A DNA stretch of 64,000 nt from Paragonimus skrjabini miyazakii (Eukaryota > Platyhelminthes > Trematoda > Plagiorchiida > Troglotrematidae): the NCBI GenBank assembly GCA_014338405.1, contig JTDE01000919.1, positions 109,231-173,230 on the forward strand, given 5' to 3'. This document shows, one piece after another, positions 1 to 13,700 of the stretch. The notes beneath the pieces were generated by a model. The model did no database searches. It was not told where the DNA came from and saw nothing but the letters and a program-made list of their open reading frames with translations. The position numbers were made by a program, and so were the translations under genes. Positions within the stretch are counted from its first letter, which is position 1, and the number at the start of each line of letters is the position of its first letter.

Positions 1-3000
1 ATTTAGCGAGTATACAATATACATCATTGACCGTCTACCGGCAAATTCTATTCGACCTTCCTGTAGTCACAAGCCAGCGTATGATATTGCATAATTTTAC
101 AAAAGTTGCGTTCCTATGATACCGGCAAGTTATTCTACATCGAAATTTGTGTCCAGCTGTTTTACGTTTTTCTATTTGAGACTGATTGTTTAACCTTAAC
201 CCTCAACTGTATGTATACAAATAGACTGAGGTCAGATTATCATATTATGGCGTCCAGTCATCAATTTCAGGTCTACCCAATATAATTCCACATTCTCGGT
301 CAGTCAGCCAGTCACTCCACAAGCTTTGCAGTTTTACCTTCGTTCGATTCACCATTATTGTTTGAATCATCGTTGGTCATTCTTCACTCACTGCGTTAGG
401 ATGGACGGGCGGGCGCCTACTATAAGATAGCAACAGTAATAGGGTCCGTGTAGTACCACATCGTCTCATCAAAGAGTGGATCGAATCGCCATCCACCTGT
501 TTTTCATCGTCAATCCTGACAGCAACACATGCTGGCTGATTCAGCACAACAGTCTTGGTGGTGGGACTGCTGGTAACCACCATGAAGAACAGGTTCACCA
601 CTGTCAATGTGGTTGGAAGGAACGTATGAGTGTGTGCGTTTGCCCGTTCGACCTTCTTCCATCGACCTCAGCCTGCTGACTTGGTGACCGGAGCTTGGTT
701 CGGCGCTAACACGCGTACGCCTAGGAATAACCAGATGGTAAAATGTACGCATACAACGCTGTCACTACCGTACACCAGCTGGCGCAAATCTAAACCGAGG
801 CAATGTAGGCTGGTATTCTGGCTGTGGGTTGTGAGCGCGCTGTGCGGTTGAAGCTGAGGGAGAAACCAAGCCACCAATTTGTATATCACACTGCCTACAG
901 CAGCCGTACATGCTACGTACGTGCATGTGTGCGTGTAAGCCGGATGGAAGTTTATTCGCATTTTTATGGATTTAACAGATAAAAGCTTATGAGTCGACGT
1001 TGTTTTCGTAAACTGACCTAATATTGACCCATACTGAAGATGAATCCGTTTGGATCAGGAAAACGAAAAATGTAAAGGATGGTTTGTTTTATTATTACTA
1101 CAGCTGGACATTAGTGACATTCTTCAAAGAAAAACAATGTTCATTGCAACCAATGCATAAAAAGTTTGATGATGAAATATCAAGTTACCTAATAGATCAT
1201 TTTAAGTAGACATTACGTGCATCTCTGTTGTATTTACTAACAACACACGTAACCTTTCTGATACGCTGTTCCTCCCACTTGATCAAATTGTCAAGGGTTA
1301 CGTCGTGCTCTAATTCCACTATACGGCTGACTCTGAAGTGATTTACAAAGACGATGCAATCTTTCTAGAAATCACACAATTTTGTCTGGAAGACTAAAGC
1401 TAATAGACTGACGTGAAAAAGCACGTTTCGTCATAGATGATAAATATTCCAGAAGTTACTATTTTAGATATAGCATGGGCTTAGGTTTTCTGATGGCAGT
1501 GATTGTACAGTAGATCAGTACCCAAATGAGAGCTAGGACAAACTGATGCTACAGTATCCGTAGGAGCGGTGAGTTGCTGAGTGCTCGTGAAGTACATGCT
1601 AAATAGCTGAACAAAACCTAATACCAGTGTTAATTTGGCAAGCGAGTTTCATTTGAAATGCCTCAGGGTGATCGAATTTATCTAACACCCAAAGTAACTC
1701 TCATTTATTGGCATTTGGGACAACGACGTCTTCCTAGAAGTCGTAACATTTTCGATTGGTACCCCATCAAGACAAGTACACTTCCTTGGATCTCGTTTCA
1801 TGTAACTGTTGTGTCTAAACGCCCATAGATATTCTCTCTTCTGGTCGACTGATATCCGTTAAAAACCTCACATAGCAGAAGATCAAAAATTACTTCCTTC
1901 CAATTGCATTCCCCCTTTTACTACGCTATGTACGTGGCATACTTATCGCACTAAATAGGTCAAATGGAATGGATAATCGATAACTAGTCAACAACAAGAG
2001 CTTTGGAGGTATAGGCGAAAGAACGCTTTGTCTATTTCACGTATCCACTGGCAATATATCGGAAATTTCTCATGTAGAAAGAAAACGTATTTCTCATATT
2101 TCCTTCTGGGGATTTGTAGTTATGTACTCAATATCAGACCTGGACAGTCGATAAGGTTTGGTGCACGCTTCTTTCGAGATGAGTAACACTCTACAACGAA
2201 ACCATATGATGTGTCACAGATTCATAAGGAACTTTGTTACATTATATCCCGAAGTTCTTAGTTATCAATGTATGACTAACTGCGCTTGTTACATGCAGTA
2301 CAATAAGATATCCTACAACATCACCCTCCCTATAATGTGTAATAACCTAGGTAGCAATATTTAGAATATTGGAACCCTGGGTTGCTTTACAACGAAAGTC
2401 TCCTTAAAATACTAAGTTTTTGTATTGTTTCTGCGCTAAGCACATTTATTTCTCGTTGTGAAGATCGGTTGTGGTTTATTTTAGTGACTGTTCCTCGATA
2501 AGTGATAAACTATACTTACCTATTCTTTCTCGGTTATACTGCTATGGATATAATACATCCTGCAACCAGCCCGTAAACTGTTCACTTTTTTTGATTCAGG
2601 ATTAGTCAGTTCTTTTTTGCTTCATAAGTTATCTTTTGAATCCATCATCGTTTTCATCGGCAAACGTTTGAGCCATTCATGTAAAATGTTACGCATGCTT
2701 CATCCAAATGTTATGAAACTGCTGAATTAATTTGATAATCTAAACTGTACCTGACTAGTTTGTAAACCTGAAGAAGTTTCTACATCCTAACTAGACAGCA
2801 GTTAGTAACATTCATTGGGAATGGTCTGAGTTTATCCCATCTATTTCATACAACCAGTTTCCTATTTGTTTCTGGACTTCCGATATTATCGAATGTAAAC
2901 AAAACGGTTATTCACAATGGAAGACGGTGCCGCCCAGTGTGGGACAATCCATTTGACGCTATTTCTTTCAAATGTATAAACGTTTTCATGTTATAGTCGG

Positions 3001-4937
3001 TAAACTTGACATAGCTTGTTTGCCGCTCGATCGGAGCATGAATTATCTACTGTCAGCGGACCGCACACCATGCAAAGAATCTGATTAGAAAGTTGTGTGT
3101 TAGAGGACGATCCATTTTGTCGGCATTGTCAATTTTTAACAAAACTCAACTGTGAATGATTTAACTTCTAACCGCTACTTAACATCTCATATAATTAAAT
3201 ATATACAAAGTTATCCTTCGTGAACAGTTTGGCGAGGCAACACTGTATTCTTTGAGGTCCAAAAGCGATTTCGTGTATACACAGTTCATCTTGTCTTTTT
3301 GAAAAGCGTGTGTATATCGTAGAATTTACCTGTTTGAAAAGTTGTTCAAATAAGCTTGTTATGTAAAGTTAGGAATGAGTATATTTATACCCCCGAAACA
3401 TTTCATAGCCGGTTTTTACCTCGTTTATATGGGAAACAACTAACAAACTGCTTCTTATTATGTTACAAACCAAGGTTTAAATCAATATTGTCATTATAAC
3501 TAGTAGCCGTGTTTACGTTGGAATTAGGTAAAATCTTGGGCGGCACATCTAATCGGTCATGATCAATAAACTAACGTCCCAGTGGTGGTTCGTTCAGTTG
3601 GTCATTTTCCAGATGAGGTGTTTCAAGTGTTAGAATCTAAGCTGTGAATTGGTGGAAGTCAAAACAAAAAGAAAATATTTATTTGCTACAAGTAGTATCA
3701 TGTTCACTGAGCCAGAAAATTGCAAGTTAACGTTGATGACATTGTGGCTAACTTGTTTCAATTATCAAAATCTTTGAAGTATAAGGCAGATCGGATCTTG
3801 TAAGAAGACACAAAGCAGTTTATCAACACAATCACTAGGTGCTATAAATTTTGTTTATTATGATATAGTTTTTTGCAATCATTTATTGTGGCGGTGTACA
3901 TCCGTTATGAAGTATAGCTGAATCTCATCAGCGGTGTATTGTATGTTGCTAAGATTGCAACTGTTTTTTCCTAATCACTAAACAAGCGAGGATGTGGTCA
4001 TCCTTTATGTCAAGTAGGAAGTCGCTGTCAGGAATTCGGCGTATGATTTGGGTTAACACGGAAGCGACAGAGTTTCTTCATGACGATTTTTGTTTTCATA
4101 TACAAAAACATTTTTTAAGTCAAGCCCATCGTTTCTATTGGGTTAGAGTTTTTCTGCAAAGTTTTCTATTATGTTTAGTTAAATGCTGATCGTACGACTG
4201 TGGTTCCATCAAAATATTGAGTGAGAAGAATTTTTAAACGTTTTAACAGACCTCTAATCGAGTACAACTGCAACTATACTCGGAACCCACAAACAATATC
4301 AAAATCATCAATTACTGTTTATCACCTCTGTCAACATTGTTCAGCATGACTTATATTCCAGGCGTCTATTTTATCAAACTAATGTTTTATATGAAATGTT
4401 TGTTGCATCACTGCGAAGAAATTTTTGTTCGCAAAGTCATAAGGAGGCACAATCTGATAATAATTACTTAGTTTACAGTTATGTAAGTTTAGGTATCATT
4501 TAAAAGGCGTACACCAAAAACATTTATGAAAACCAATTACTAACTTAAGGGCAAACTTAGCTTACGTACAAACTGCTTGACGTGAACTAATTGATACCAC
4601 CTCCACTTTCTCAATACTAACCCGTTAGTTAACTGCAATGATAAACCTGATACATTTCATCAGTTGATCATGATTAACTTCCCTAATATGTTTAATCTTC
4701 AGTAAACTATTCTATCATAATTCTTCCGGAATACAAGACGGTTGATTGAATTACTCTCCGAGTTACAAACGCGTTGTTATTAGACAATATGAAGCAACCA
4801 AAGTGTCGTAAAAAAACAGCTGGTTGGTAGTTCTGAGGGGCCTGCTGACGAACCAGATGAGATGCGAAATCTTGGTGGGTTATCCACTGCAACTAACATT
4901 ACCGAACAATGAGGATGACATTTTTTTGTATTTGCAG
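1..4937. other. Non-coding stretch, no gene recognised
   Basis: No exon with family resemblance was found on either strand. Bases 380-900 are richer in GC than their surroundings and have short overlapping open frames on both strands. None of these shows a protein motif or a convincing splice pair. I looked here specifically for the RING finger, the zinc finger and the first half of PDZ1 of the downstream PDZRN gene and did not see them. Confidence 0.5.
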
Positions 4938-5038
4938 AGTTGCACAGTGGCAACATCTTTTGACGGATGAACTCAACTTGCGCAATCGAGCAGCAGTTAC
5001 ACCATGGCTTCATCCTGCACGACCTGTTTGTCGTCCAA
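4938..5038 (+). CDS. Candidate internal exon, unassigned
   Basis: A T-rich tract ending TTTGCAG at 4937 is a strong acceptor. It is followed by an open frame, entered with one base of a split codon, that begins VAQWQHLLTDELNLRNRAAV and continues through TPWLHPARPV. A possible donor (AA|GTGAAG) lies at 5039, although the frame stays open to 5310. The composition looks coding: few low-complexity residues, several Trp and Arg, and a possible short helix in the QHLLTDELNLRNR part. It lies upstream of the PDZRN exons on the same strand, where the coiled-coil region between zinc finger and PDZ1 would be expected, so it could belong to that gene. I do not recognise the sequence, and the first half of PDZ1 that should follow was not found. 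A chance open frame is a real alternative. Confidence 0.28.
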
Positions 5039-8000
5039 GTGAAGGAACATTTTGGCGCGAGATCTCTAAGTACCAGACAAAACTGAACTGTCTCACAATG
5101 AAAAGTGAACATGACTTGGCAGCTTGTTTCGGACACGGCCAGTCGGCCAAGAAAATTAGTATATTCACATCGTATTCATATGGCTTACTGAACTCAATTT
5201 CATCACTAGGGATCAAGACAGAGCCACTGATAAAACTGGTGGCTTATCTTTCCTTCCACAAAATGATCCATTCAAACATTATATGTCGAGGTCAGCTCCC
5301 CAACTTGTAAACACCGAATTCAATGCCAACAGTTCCTCGTAAGATATCATTAGCAAATCATAATTTTTCCCGAAGAAATGGCATTCGTTACTGAATGAAT
5401 CATCTTATACTAGAGATTAATAATCCCCAAAGTCGCGTCCGAGGTTCGTTTGAAATAAATGTTTTACAGATCAAAGCTAGCATTAATTGATCAATTAGAA
5501 AACCAGTGTTAGAGAACCAGTATTAATCTCTCAATGCGCACAAGAAATTTCGCTTAATAAACGCTAAAAACTTCAAATGTCATTTTACACGTCCTACTTC
5601 TCCAATTTAGGATTTTCCAGTTTCATGACAAGTAAGACTAACAGGAAAATAGATTTAATTCTCAGCATGATCCACGTTATGTTCTCCTCATCAATGTGAA
5701 ATCAAGATTTGACACATCTTTGCGAAAGTTAGTCATCGGGAAGGCCGTTAACTTTTACAGGTTTACATTTTAAATGTCTTTTTCTTTCTTGGACTCTCAA
5801 ACGAATATTTTGTTGGCGCCAACAGCAATCTGATCCCTAAAGCGGAAATTTGTGAGAAATGTTATCAGCAAGCTATAGAGATCGCAAATCATCGTCCTCG
5901 AGGCAAAACAAGTTCCGTTGTTAAAATGTTAACTAATTGAAGGCTTTAAATCAGAAGCCTAAATGTATAGAATGTTGGCGAACTCCACTCGGAAAAGAAG
6001 GATGACGTCTGCCTAAATTTATAACCACTGTCATTATTAGGTGAAACATTGTGGTCCGGTTTAAGTTCAGTCCAGTGTTGTCTCTCCTACTTATTACTGT
6101 TGTATAACTATCTAACCTAATCACTGCCAACTTAGGATCCACGTGCAATAAGCCAGTATATAGATGCCTTGTTGAACAACCATCTCTCTTTTGTTTGCAT
6201 TCTAATTTTATCTGGCCCACCTCAGGGTAAAACGGTATACGGATTGCAGTACTGGTAGTAATCACTAAAATAACCACATTTATAAATGTTAATTTTTTCA
6301 AACACATATCGACTGACCGATAAAATAAAAAGTAACATTAACCCCCAAAAACGTCCAACACTACGGTGTAAGGTGGTCCATTAAAGAATAGTTCGTGTGA
6401 TATGCATAACAAAAAACAACTGAATGACTTCTGTATAACAAATAGCCGTACGATGAAGTATGTAGAAAATCTGACAGTTCAGCAAACAAGTGAAACCGTT
6501 TGACCGATATACCAAACATCACGTATGAAGGTACGGATAAATCAGTTCATTTACAGAATGAATTGAGCTGTTAGATTTCACTAGCTACTTTTTTCTTTGA
6601 GGTTTGAATTATGTGAAAGAATTCATTTATCAATCTAGGTTAACATATATTCACCAATTTCATATCATTTTGGACTAGACTTATCATGCGCACACTTATC
6701 TCAACAAACCGTTTCTTGTTTTCGGATATATCTACTCATATTTGTTTCCGTATTCAAATTACCAACCCATAATCAGTGGGATAAATAAGTTTTTCTTAAG
6801 CAATATAACTAGTACTGCTACTCATTCTTGTAAAGAATACACCTTTTCTAGAGAATACAAAAATGTTTACTAGATGAAAGCGATTAATCCGAAGGTAAGG
6901 ATACAAGGGACATGACAACTGTTCTGTATAATGTAAACAAAAACAGTTGCCTAATACTAATGTTTTAGGCTTTGTTACATATAGTATGGCTACACAAGTA
7001 AATAGGTAGGTTCAGTGCAACCAGACTACCACGACCATTCAGCAAGAAGTGTGTTCGTTCCGGCCTACCAAACTTGCCCAAAAACATCGTGTTTGCTTAT
7101 TCGAACCATCGCCACCTGAAAGCGAAGGCTAACTAAACTACTTTCTGTTCAAGGCGCTGATGAACGCAATCAGTAAGCCAATAGAGTTATGAACATAATT
7201 GACTCATACGTAAAAGTCAGCACTATTAGGACGCATGGATCCTTCATCCCAGTCATCCGTAACAAAATATTGAATTGACCGGTGATTATCACATTTCAGC
7301 TTGTTACAACGATGTTGAAGGATTGCACACGGACGGACTTATGTACTTTACTGATAATTCATTTGATATATGTAAGAGCAGGGAGTATATAGGTAATAGT
7401 GCCGGGCAGCTGCTTCTAAAACAAACTGTGCAACTGTCACTCCCAGCATTGTACTCCCTGTATGAGTCTGATTTGATTTCTTCCCCGAAAGATAAATCCG
7501 TCCTCTGGGTAGAGGTATTTTCTGTTTAGAAATCGTATGAAAAGGAGGACATCGTACTAACACAAATGTTTATTCTTTTAGTTAGAAACAGATATTTCTC
7601 TTCATGAATTTGAACATAGCACTAAGATGAACAATTTTTTCATCGACAGACATAAATCGGTCAGTGGGCATCAGATTAATCTCGATTCGACTTTCAGGAT
7701 GATAATACGCCAAACCAATTCGCGCTTCCTTCGAGTGGTCGAAACTGGCCGTCTTCAGCCAGCTTAATGTGTACCAAAACATGTATATGTAACAATTAGA
7801 CTTCTGTTGGCTTGATAGTTTTGAGTTGTTGTCTACCACCCCATTCGGTGTTTTATTTCTTCATGGACCACTCAAGTGATTTTGCCTACGTATATTCCTG
7901 GTCATTGTTCTTTGTTACTGGAGAGGTAATGCAGAATGCTGGCATCTACCTAGGTCCGTCTTTTCATTACTACGTTTAGCCAAATCTCTCTGTTTACTTT

Positions 8001-8236
8001 GTCTTCCTACTTTGTATACAACTAACTATAAACCATACAGGAAGAATCACTTGCTTCACTGCAGTCATATTCCTTTCAACTTTCACGTGTGATAGTTTGT
8101 GCCCAACCACACATATTCAGGGGTTCTTGAGGCACCGACATTGTTCACATTTATCCCAACTGCCTCTTTTTATCAAACTGTATATAATTGTCTTCTATCT
8201 CCCCTATAGTCATTTTTGTCATTTCAAACTTGTTAG
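5039..8236. other. Probable intron or upstream flank
   Basis: This stretch leads up to the first certain PDZRN exon. A 60-codon open frame at 5761-5940 follows a CAG, but it has no good donor and no recognisable motif. An 84-codon open frame at 7275-7529 also shows no family resemblance. The first half of PDZ1 (a GLGF-type loop and a DGR...DRII segment) should end in phase 0 before 8237, but I could not find it here. Confidence 0.45.
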
Positions 8237-8556
8237 GTAAATGGTCAGGATCTGCGTAATGCATCTCACGAGCAAGCAATCCACGCATTTCGACAGGCCA
8301 AAGACCCAATCATCGTTGAAGTCGCCCGCCGTGATCAGGTTCCACTCGAGGCAAACTCAAAATTCACAACTCAAACGCAAGACTTGTCGTCACTCGATCG
8401 ATTTGCGGCATCCGACACGATCGGCAGCCATAAATCGATAGCTGTGCAGACGGAGTTCAATGCCGCGGAAGCTACACTAACAGCCATGGCTGCTGTTGCT
8501 CTGACCACTGAAGATATCCGGGCTGCTCTGAGTCTGCCACGAAACGGTATTCAGAG
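8237..8556 (+). CDS. PDZRN-like exon: end of PDZ1 and QTE motif
   Basis: The acceptor is CTTGTTAG|GTA and the donor AG|GTAAGC. The exon starts in phase 0 and ends after two bases of a codon. It encodes 106 residues. Residues 1-32 (VNGQDLRNASHEQAIHAFRQ, then AKDPIIVEVARR) are the second half of a PDZ domain: the VNG turn, helix B and the last strand. The His at the start of helix B (SHEQAI) is the residue that selects Ser/Thr at position -2 of class I ligands. Vertebrate PDZRN PDZ1 has the same THxxAVxAFxxAKEPIVVQVLRR pattern. Residues 68-74 (IAVQTEF) correspond to the TQTDITF motif that follows PDZ1 in PDZRN proteins. The reading frame has no early Met and is recognised only by homology. The intron position just before VNG implies that an upstream exon carries the ligand-binding loop. 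Confidence 0.9.
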
Positions 8557-9504
8557 GTAAGCAGAATTTGTCACGCAATAATCCACGGAAAAAATCTAAG
8601 ACGTGTTACAATTGTTTGATTCAAGTATGCAAATTAAGCCAAAACTACATTTGTCCATTACATGAAAAGAAAACGTTGAGCAAAGGACATAAATCGATCG
8701 TCACCAACCTGTAATTTAACTGATTAAGTCAGTCAATCAAACAGGAATCGATGAAATTCTATGGCACCTAGGTTAACTGTACGACTTCCAAACAGTTCAT
8801 TAAAAATAAGTTCAAATGTTTCACTTTTCTGCAGAATTTTGATTTAGCCCAACTTCGCCAATGACTTAATTCAATCAGTACTGATGGGTCGTTGACACAT
8901 AGTCTACAGGGAAGAATCAACCCTAAAGGGAAGAGATAATAACGCTTGGCAATTGTACTTTGATGTGCAATACTTTCTGTTATGTCAAATAGTTTCATGC
9001 GTCACCGTGGAAAATGGCTGACCAAAACATAATTATCGGCAGAGAATATAGATGTCATCTGATGTTAACACACTTGAGTCAATTTGTTTTCTATCGTATA
9101 CTCAACAAAGTTATTGAAAAACCGATATCGATAGGTACAATGTACCGGTGATTAGAAGACATTGAATATTGGTCCATTCATCACATGCCTGCATCCCTTC
9201 AGATAGTGATACAAATGAAAGCAAGAATAGATTGGGCCGTAAAAGGGAAATATATTTTTGTTTGTATACATGAGAATGTATTTTTACTGTGATGTAAAAT
9301 GCTCGGCTACAATCCAAACTACTCTCTTTGGTGACCTAGTCAGCCGAGATGTGCACGTATGTGCGACACACCAATTATATTATCACTGGCAAATGAGGAT
9401 AGTGACTCTTTTTTGATCAGTTATTTCCGGTGAATGCCAACAAAGTAGTGTGTAACCTTTGTCATGTAAATGAGATTTTTCGACACTGCTCACCTCAAGA
9501 CAAA

Positions 9505-9570
9505 AACCTCGTGGTCTAGTGGATAAATAACTGAATCATCATTCGGACACGAATAAGTGAGCACGTATGT
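9505..9570 (+). repeat. tRNA-like fragment (A-box only)
   Basis: The stretch TGGTCTAGTGGATAA near 9513 reads like the D-arm and A-box of a tRNA. Downstream the sequence degrades and no B-box at the expected spacing is convincing. This is probably the head of a decayed tRNA-derived SINE. Confidence 0.35.
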
Positions 9571-9794
9571 GCTTCTGTCACAATCTGTTCTTCATGCATT
9601 TAATGCGGATAGACGCAGTTTGGTCAGAATTACTAGGTTGCATTAGCTATGGCTGCAAGAGCTCCAAATGATTTTTATAATGTCTTTGATACTGGCTTTA
9701 AAAATGACACTGCACCACCGACTTTGTCTTCGTTTAGACTCATCTTGTACAGACCGTCATATTTCCTTACGAAATTCTCGTCAAAAGCAGTGAT

Positions 9795-9870
9795 TTTAGA
9801 AGTGGCGAATATAAGCGGATGAAAGCTTTTGCCAGCATCATGAAGGGTTGTTGGTTCGATCCCCATTCAG
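9795..9870 (+). repeat. tRNA-derived SINE head with A and B boxes
   Basis: GGTTCGATCCC at 9853-9863 is an intact pol III B-box. About 50 bp upstream, TGGCGAATATAAGCGG at 9803 is a weaker A-box, so the spacing fits a tRNA. Read on the - strand this gives GIEPTTL, the usual mistranslation of a tRNA T-arm. No full cloverleaf forms, so a SINE head or tRNA pseudogene is the best reading. Confidence 0.5.
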
Positions 9871-10761
9871 ATTGCCTCTAAATGATGAATCCAAACAAAA
9901 ACAAATTAAACCCTAGATTTTTAATTGGAGGTTGATCAACAAGGAGCATTAGAAACCTCATAAGGAATTACCGTGACCGTAACCACTGTAAAGCAGCATT
10001 CCAAAACGGAATTTTTGCGCATTCATCGGCTGAAGAACAAGTTAAGACTGAAATACAGACAAATTCCGTCACAAGTGGTGTGGTTTAGGGCTTCGGCTGA
10101 CCTGATTTTCCATCGACAATTGCAATCCACGGTGAACTGTGTCCACTCAAACTAACGGGATGGAAACTAAGCTACAACTCAAATTGAATGAACTATCGAT
10201 GGTCTGTTTGTTTCTCTGAGACTATTAAAGGTCACATTACTCCCGGAAAGTGATCACTGACTTAACAGATTTGGTTATTGTGGACTAAACAGATATAAAT
10301 TTAAATTTCAATTGAGTGTATCTCTTGCATTCAAGTGAAAAATTGGACGTACGTGTTATGAAAAGATCAACTAGAAACGAGTTCATGCCTTGTTAGAAAT
10401 CGCCGATAGTGTGTGTTCTTCATGACCAAACTTTGAACCCAATTCCAAGTCTGTGATCAACTGTATGGTGTTCACATTAAAGCAAACAAAATTCACGGCT
10501 AATCGTTAGTAACTAAAAGCACCTTTCAGCGGGTCACAGATTTGTTAACATAAATTCAAAGCCCTTATTGCAAGGTTATCTAGGATCTCTATTAAAGCAA
10601 TCCGTGTGGTTAATATATCCCTTATGGTGATACTAACTTCACAGTGACTAGCATGCGGCCTTGCCTGAGCATCGTGCCTAATGTGACATCAGCAGTAAAG
10701 TGGTTAACATCCCTGTCATACGCACATGTGAACAGGCGTTCAACTTCAGTTTTATTTGGTA

Positions 10762-10779
10762 ATATATATATATATATAT
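10762..10779. repeat. AT dinucleotide microsatellite
   Basis: An uninterrupted run of alternating A and T lies just upstream of the GC-richer patch at 10828-11130. Similar short runs occur at 25630-25644 and 34581-34604. Confidence 0.9.
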
Positions 10780-13700
10780 GTTCGCTACTGCTGAGATCAT
10801 ACGAGAATAAAACTCAAACTTAGTACTTTATTTCGGTATGCGCCGGCTGCCATGTCCACCTGAATCGCTGTTACCAAGTGCGATCCTCAACCGCAAAGGT
10901 CGCACTTGTAAAATTAATCCAAGAGACAGTGGTGAATTAGATCGTATAAAAGTGGCTACGCATCGTAACTCGCGTTCATCTTTGATGCAAGGACCTTCTC
11001 GCCACAAACAGTTAAATTGAATAAAACCATTGCATCTAGACTGAGCTATTCGTGTGTGTTCCAGACAGTTAGAAAATTTGCTATCCCTCCTCTCCCCAGT
11101 TCGTCCTCGGAACATGTTCCTTACCACCTGGGTGCTGTTGACTTTGACAATTCACGGAACACATGTGACTTCAGACCACCAGCTGTTACGCTTTCTGATC
11201 AGGACTGAAAATGTTTCATCCAACCCCACAAACATATGGAAAGTAAAAAATAAACAAAATAAACGGCTTAATCAGGAAACATGTAAAGGTATTTTTTCTC
11301 GCTAGATACTTTCAATCAGAGCATCTGAGTTGAATAGCGTGAGATTTCTATTAATCTCAACTTGATGCTGCCCATTTGAAGAAAACTTCATTTTGTATTG
11401 AATGCCGCACTTCAGCTGACTAGAAGCTGAAACATTGAGTTAACTTGCTCTGTGATAAATTAAATCACATTGTCTTCATGACTGATGACTTAAATTCAAT
11501 TCGTAATCGGTTACTCAGTAAGTAGTACCTCAACGCAGAATATGCAGCAGCAGAAATGACAAATAAGACATTACAGTGCTCTTCTCAAAGAATACACTTG
11601 TTCAGGGAAAATCAATACGGATAAGATATATGGTTGCACCGAGCACTTCCCTTCAAGAAACTTATATCACAGAAGCAAACAAAAGATACTTGATAGGGCT
11701 GAAATTTGCTCAGTTTCTCAAAAAAATAAAAACATTTCGGTTGTCTAATCCGACCGACCCCATTATGTGCAACCGGTGACCATAAAACTAGTTCTCAACT
11801 ACCTGAAACATGTTATGTTGTCCATATTATTTACTGACTGTAATTTGTAAGCACAAGTGGAAAGTCCACAAATTTACTGTAACATCCACAATCTGCAAAC
11901 GTTTTCCATGAACAAAGTCATTCCTTTCTCTTAGGGCTATCATAATCATTGTCTGACAAGATGGAGGCAGTGTGTTACATTATTATTTTGCATCGGTAAA
12001 CAGTAATTATTACTGATGGACTTGATTCATACAAAATAATTAAAAAGAAATTAATCTTAGTTAAACTGGGTATATATCACGCATTAGTGATCGATTGACC
12101 AGACTGAAAGCATGCTGAGTAAAAAGTTGGCTAAACTGCAATGAATCAATTTTTGAGGGTTCTCAAAAGAATGAGCAAAATTAACGATATTTCCTATGAT
12201 ATTCTGCTGTTTATTTATGTCCCTCATGCCCAAATAGTCTAGAGGTTTTATTGTTTTGTTTGATTGAAAGGTGATTGACTCGAAAAGTTATTCAATTTCT
12301 TTCTTCTCAGTATCAGTATGAAACTTTCCCTGTACAAATGGTAGATGGTGTTTACTGTTCATATTCTATCCCAGACTAATATTCGCATTATTTCGTCGTT
12401 TGAACTGTGGTATGACTTTCAAGTATGGTGAGGTGTTTGTGAAACCATCATAACTTACAAGTAGTGGTCAAATAAAAGTGTACTTCCTTTTAAGGGGTCT
12501 TGAATAATTAAATAACGGACCCCCAGTCTTTAGTTTCTATAATAAATGTACGGCTATGTAGGTGGTTCTGGCAAAGTAGGCTCGTTCTTTTGAATGCATA
12601 GCTTTCACAAAGGTCGCTTCACATTAGATTAACATACTCCATCAAAAGAGACTACCCTGTACGGATAGAACTGATAGAGATGTATTGTGGAGCGTGCTTT
12701 TGGGGCCAATTACATTTTGATAAGTGTCAGTTTGGTAATTCCGGCAGTCTGCAAACCTTGACATTTATAATCAGATTAAAAATACTTTGGAATTTAGTCA
12801 AACAACGATCGCGTTGATTGAAATAAAAGAACTATGGAGACAGCATAAGGTGCGTCGGTTTTAACTAATTACGCGACACTTGACTGATTTTACTTGTGTT
12901 GTTCATCGCAGCGCATCTTTATAGCCGAGAATTTATCTGCGGGTAAAACGGACACATCATAAAAGCCTTCTCATCTAAAAGAGGGTTCACTTTATTTTTC
13001 TTCAGATATTCCGAATAACGTTCGTAAAAGTTGTGTTAGAAATTTTTTGATTAACACAAACATTGCGCAACAGTGAGCATAGTATTACTTGAGATCGTCT
13101 TCTCTAGTTCACATACTTCATGGTGGCTGGAGTGCGGTGGCTCATCATTTGATTGCAAATAGATTTTACAAGTCGTTCCTTTGACGGAGCGGTGTAGCAA
13201 CCAGAATCTGATGATCATTTTTCTGTTACATGACGTGAGGAATATATTCCATATCACGTGTATTAGTGAGGGCCTCTAACAAAAGAGAATGTCGATCTTG
13301 GTGTATTTTCAATATGGGACTAGGTGAAAGTTTACGACATTGTTGAATGTTCAGTCTTTCATGATTCTTGTTCATGTTATGTATGGTTTTACTTCATGTC
13401 ATACATAAACCATTAAGAACCTTTGTGCCGCACACACTGACAGATTAAGTGCTCACTTGTTCCATCGGTGATTGGTGTGCTCCACGCCATATTTAGGTTT
13501 TGGCTCACTTACTTGTCCACTTCTTTCACTCAATCTACTAAGCCCAACTAAACATTGTCGTCGTCTTGTATAGAGACTACAAAAGACTAATTGTCTATCA
13601 CGAACATTGAATACTTCACCTCAACTTTTATGACCTTCATAGTGTCTCCAACTCTGTGCATGTCGTGAACTCATAAGTACATAAATTCTGTTCTAAGAAG

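Noticed and set aside
3715..3805. + strand segment ending ADRIL next to a GTAAGA donor, resembling a PDZ DRI(I/L) strand
   Set aside because: The phase does not match the exon at 8237 (joining gives an immediate stop), and there is no DGR or loop motif upstream.
4780..5136. 118-codon - strand frame opposite the candidate exon at 4938
   Set aside because: It is Cys-rich but has no ordered motif. The + strand has the better acceptor and residue composition.
5761..5940. 60-codon open frame after a CAG
   Set aside because: It has no donor and no recognisable motif, and its length is within chance for AT-rich DNA scanned in six frames.
8241..8441. 66-codon + strand frame overlapping the PDZ1 exon
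   Set aside because: It is in a different frame from the PDZ-homologous one and has no motif.
13115..13145. GGCTGGAGTGCGGTGGCTCA resembling a primate Alu segment
   Set aside because: The similarity is a single short string with no flanking Alu sequence, and the rest of the window is not primate. It is taken as coincidence.
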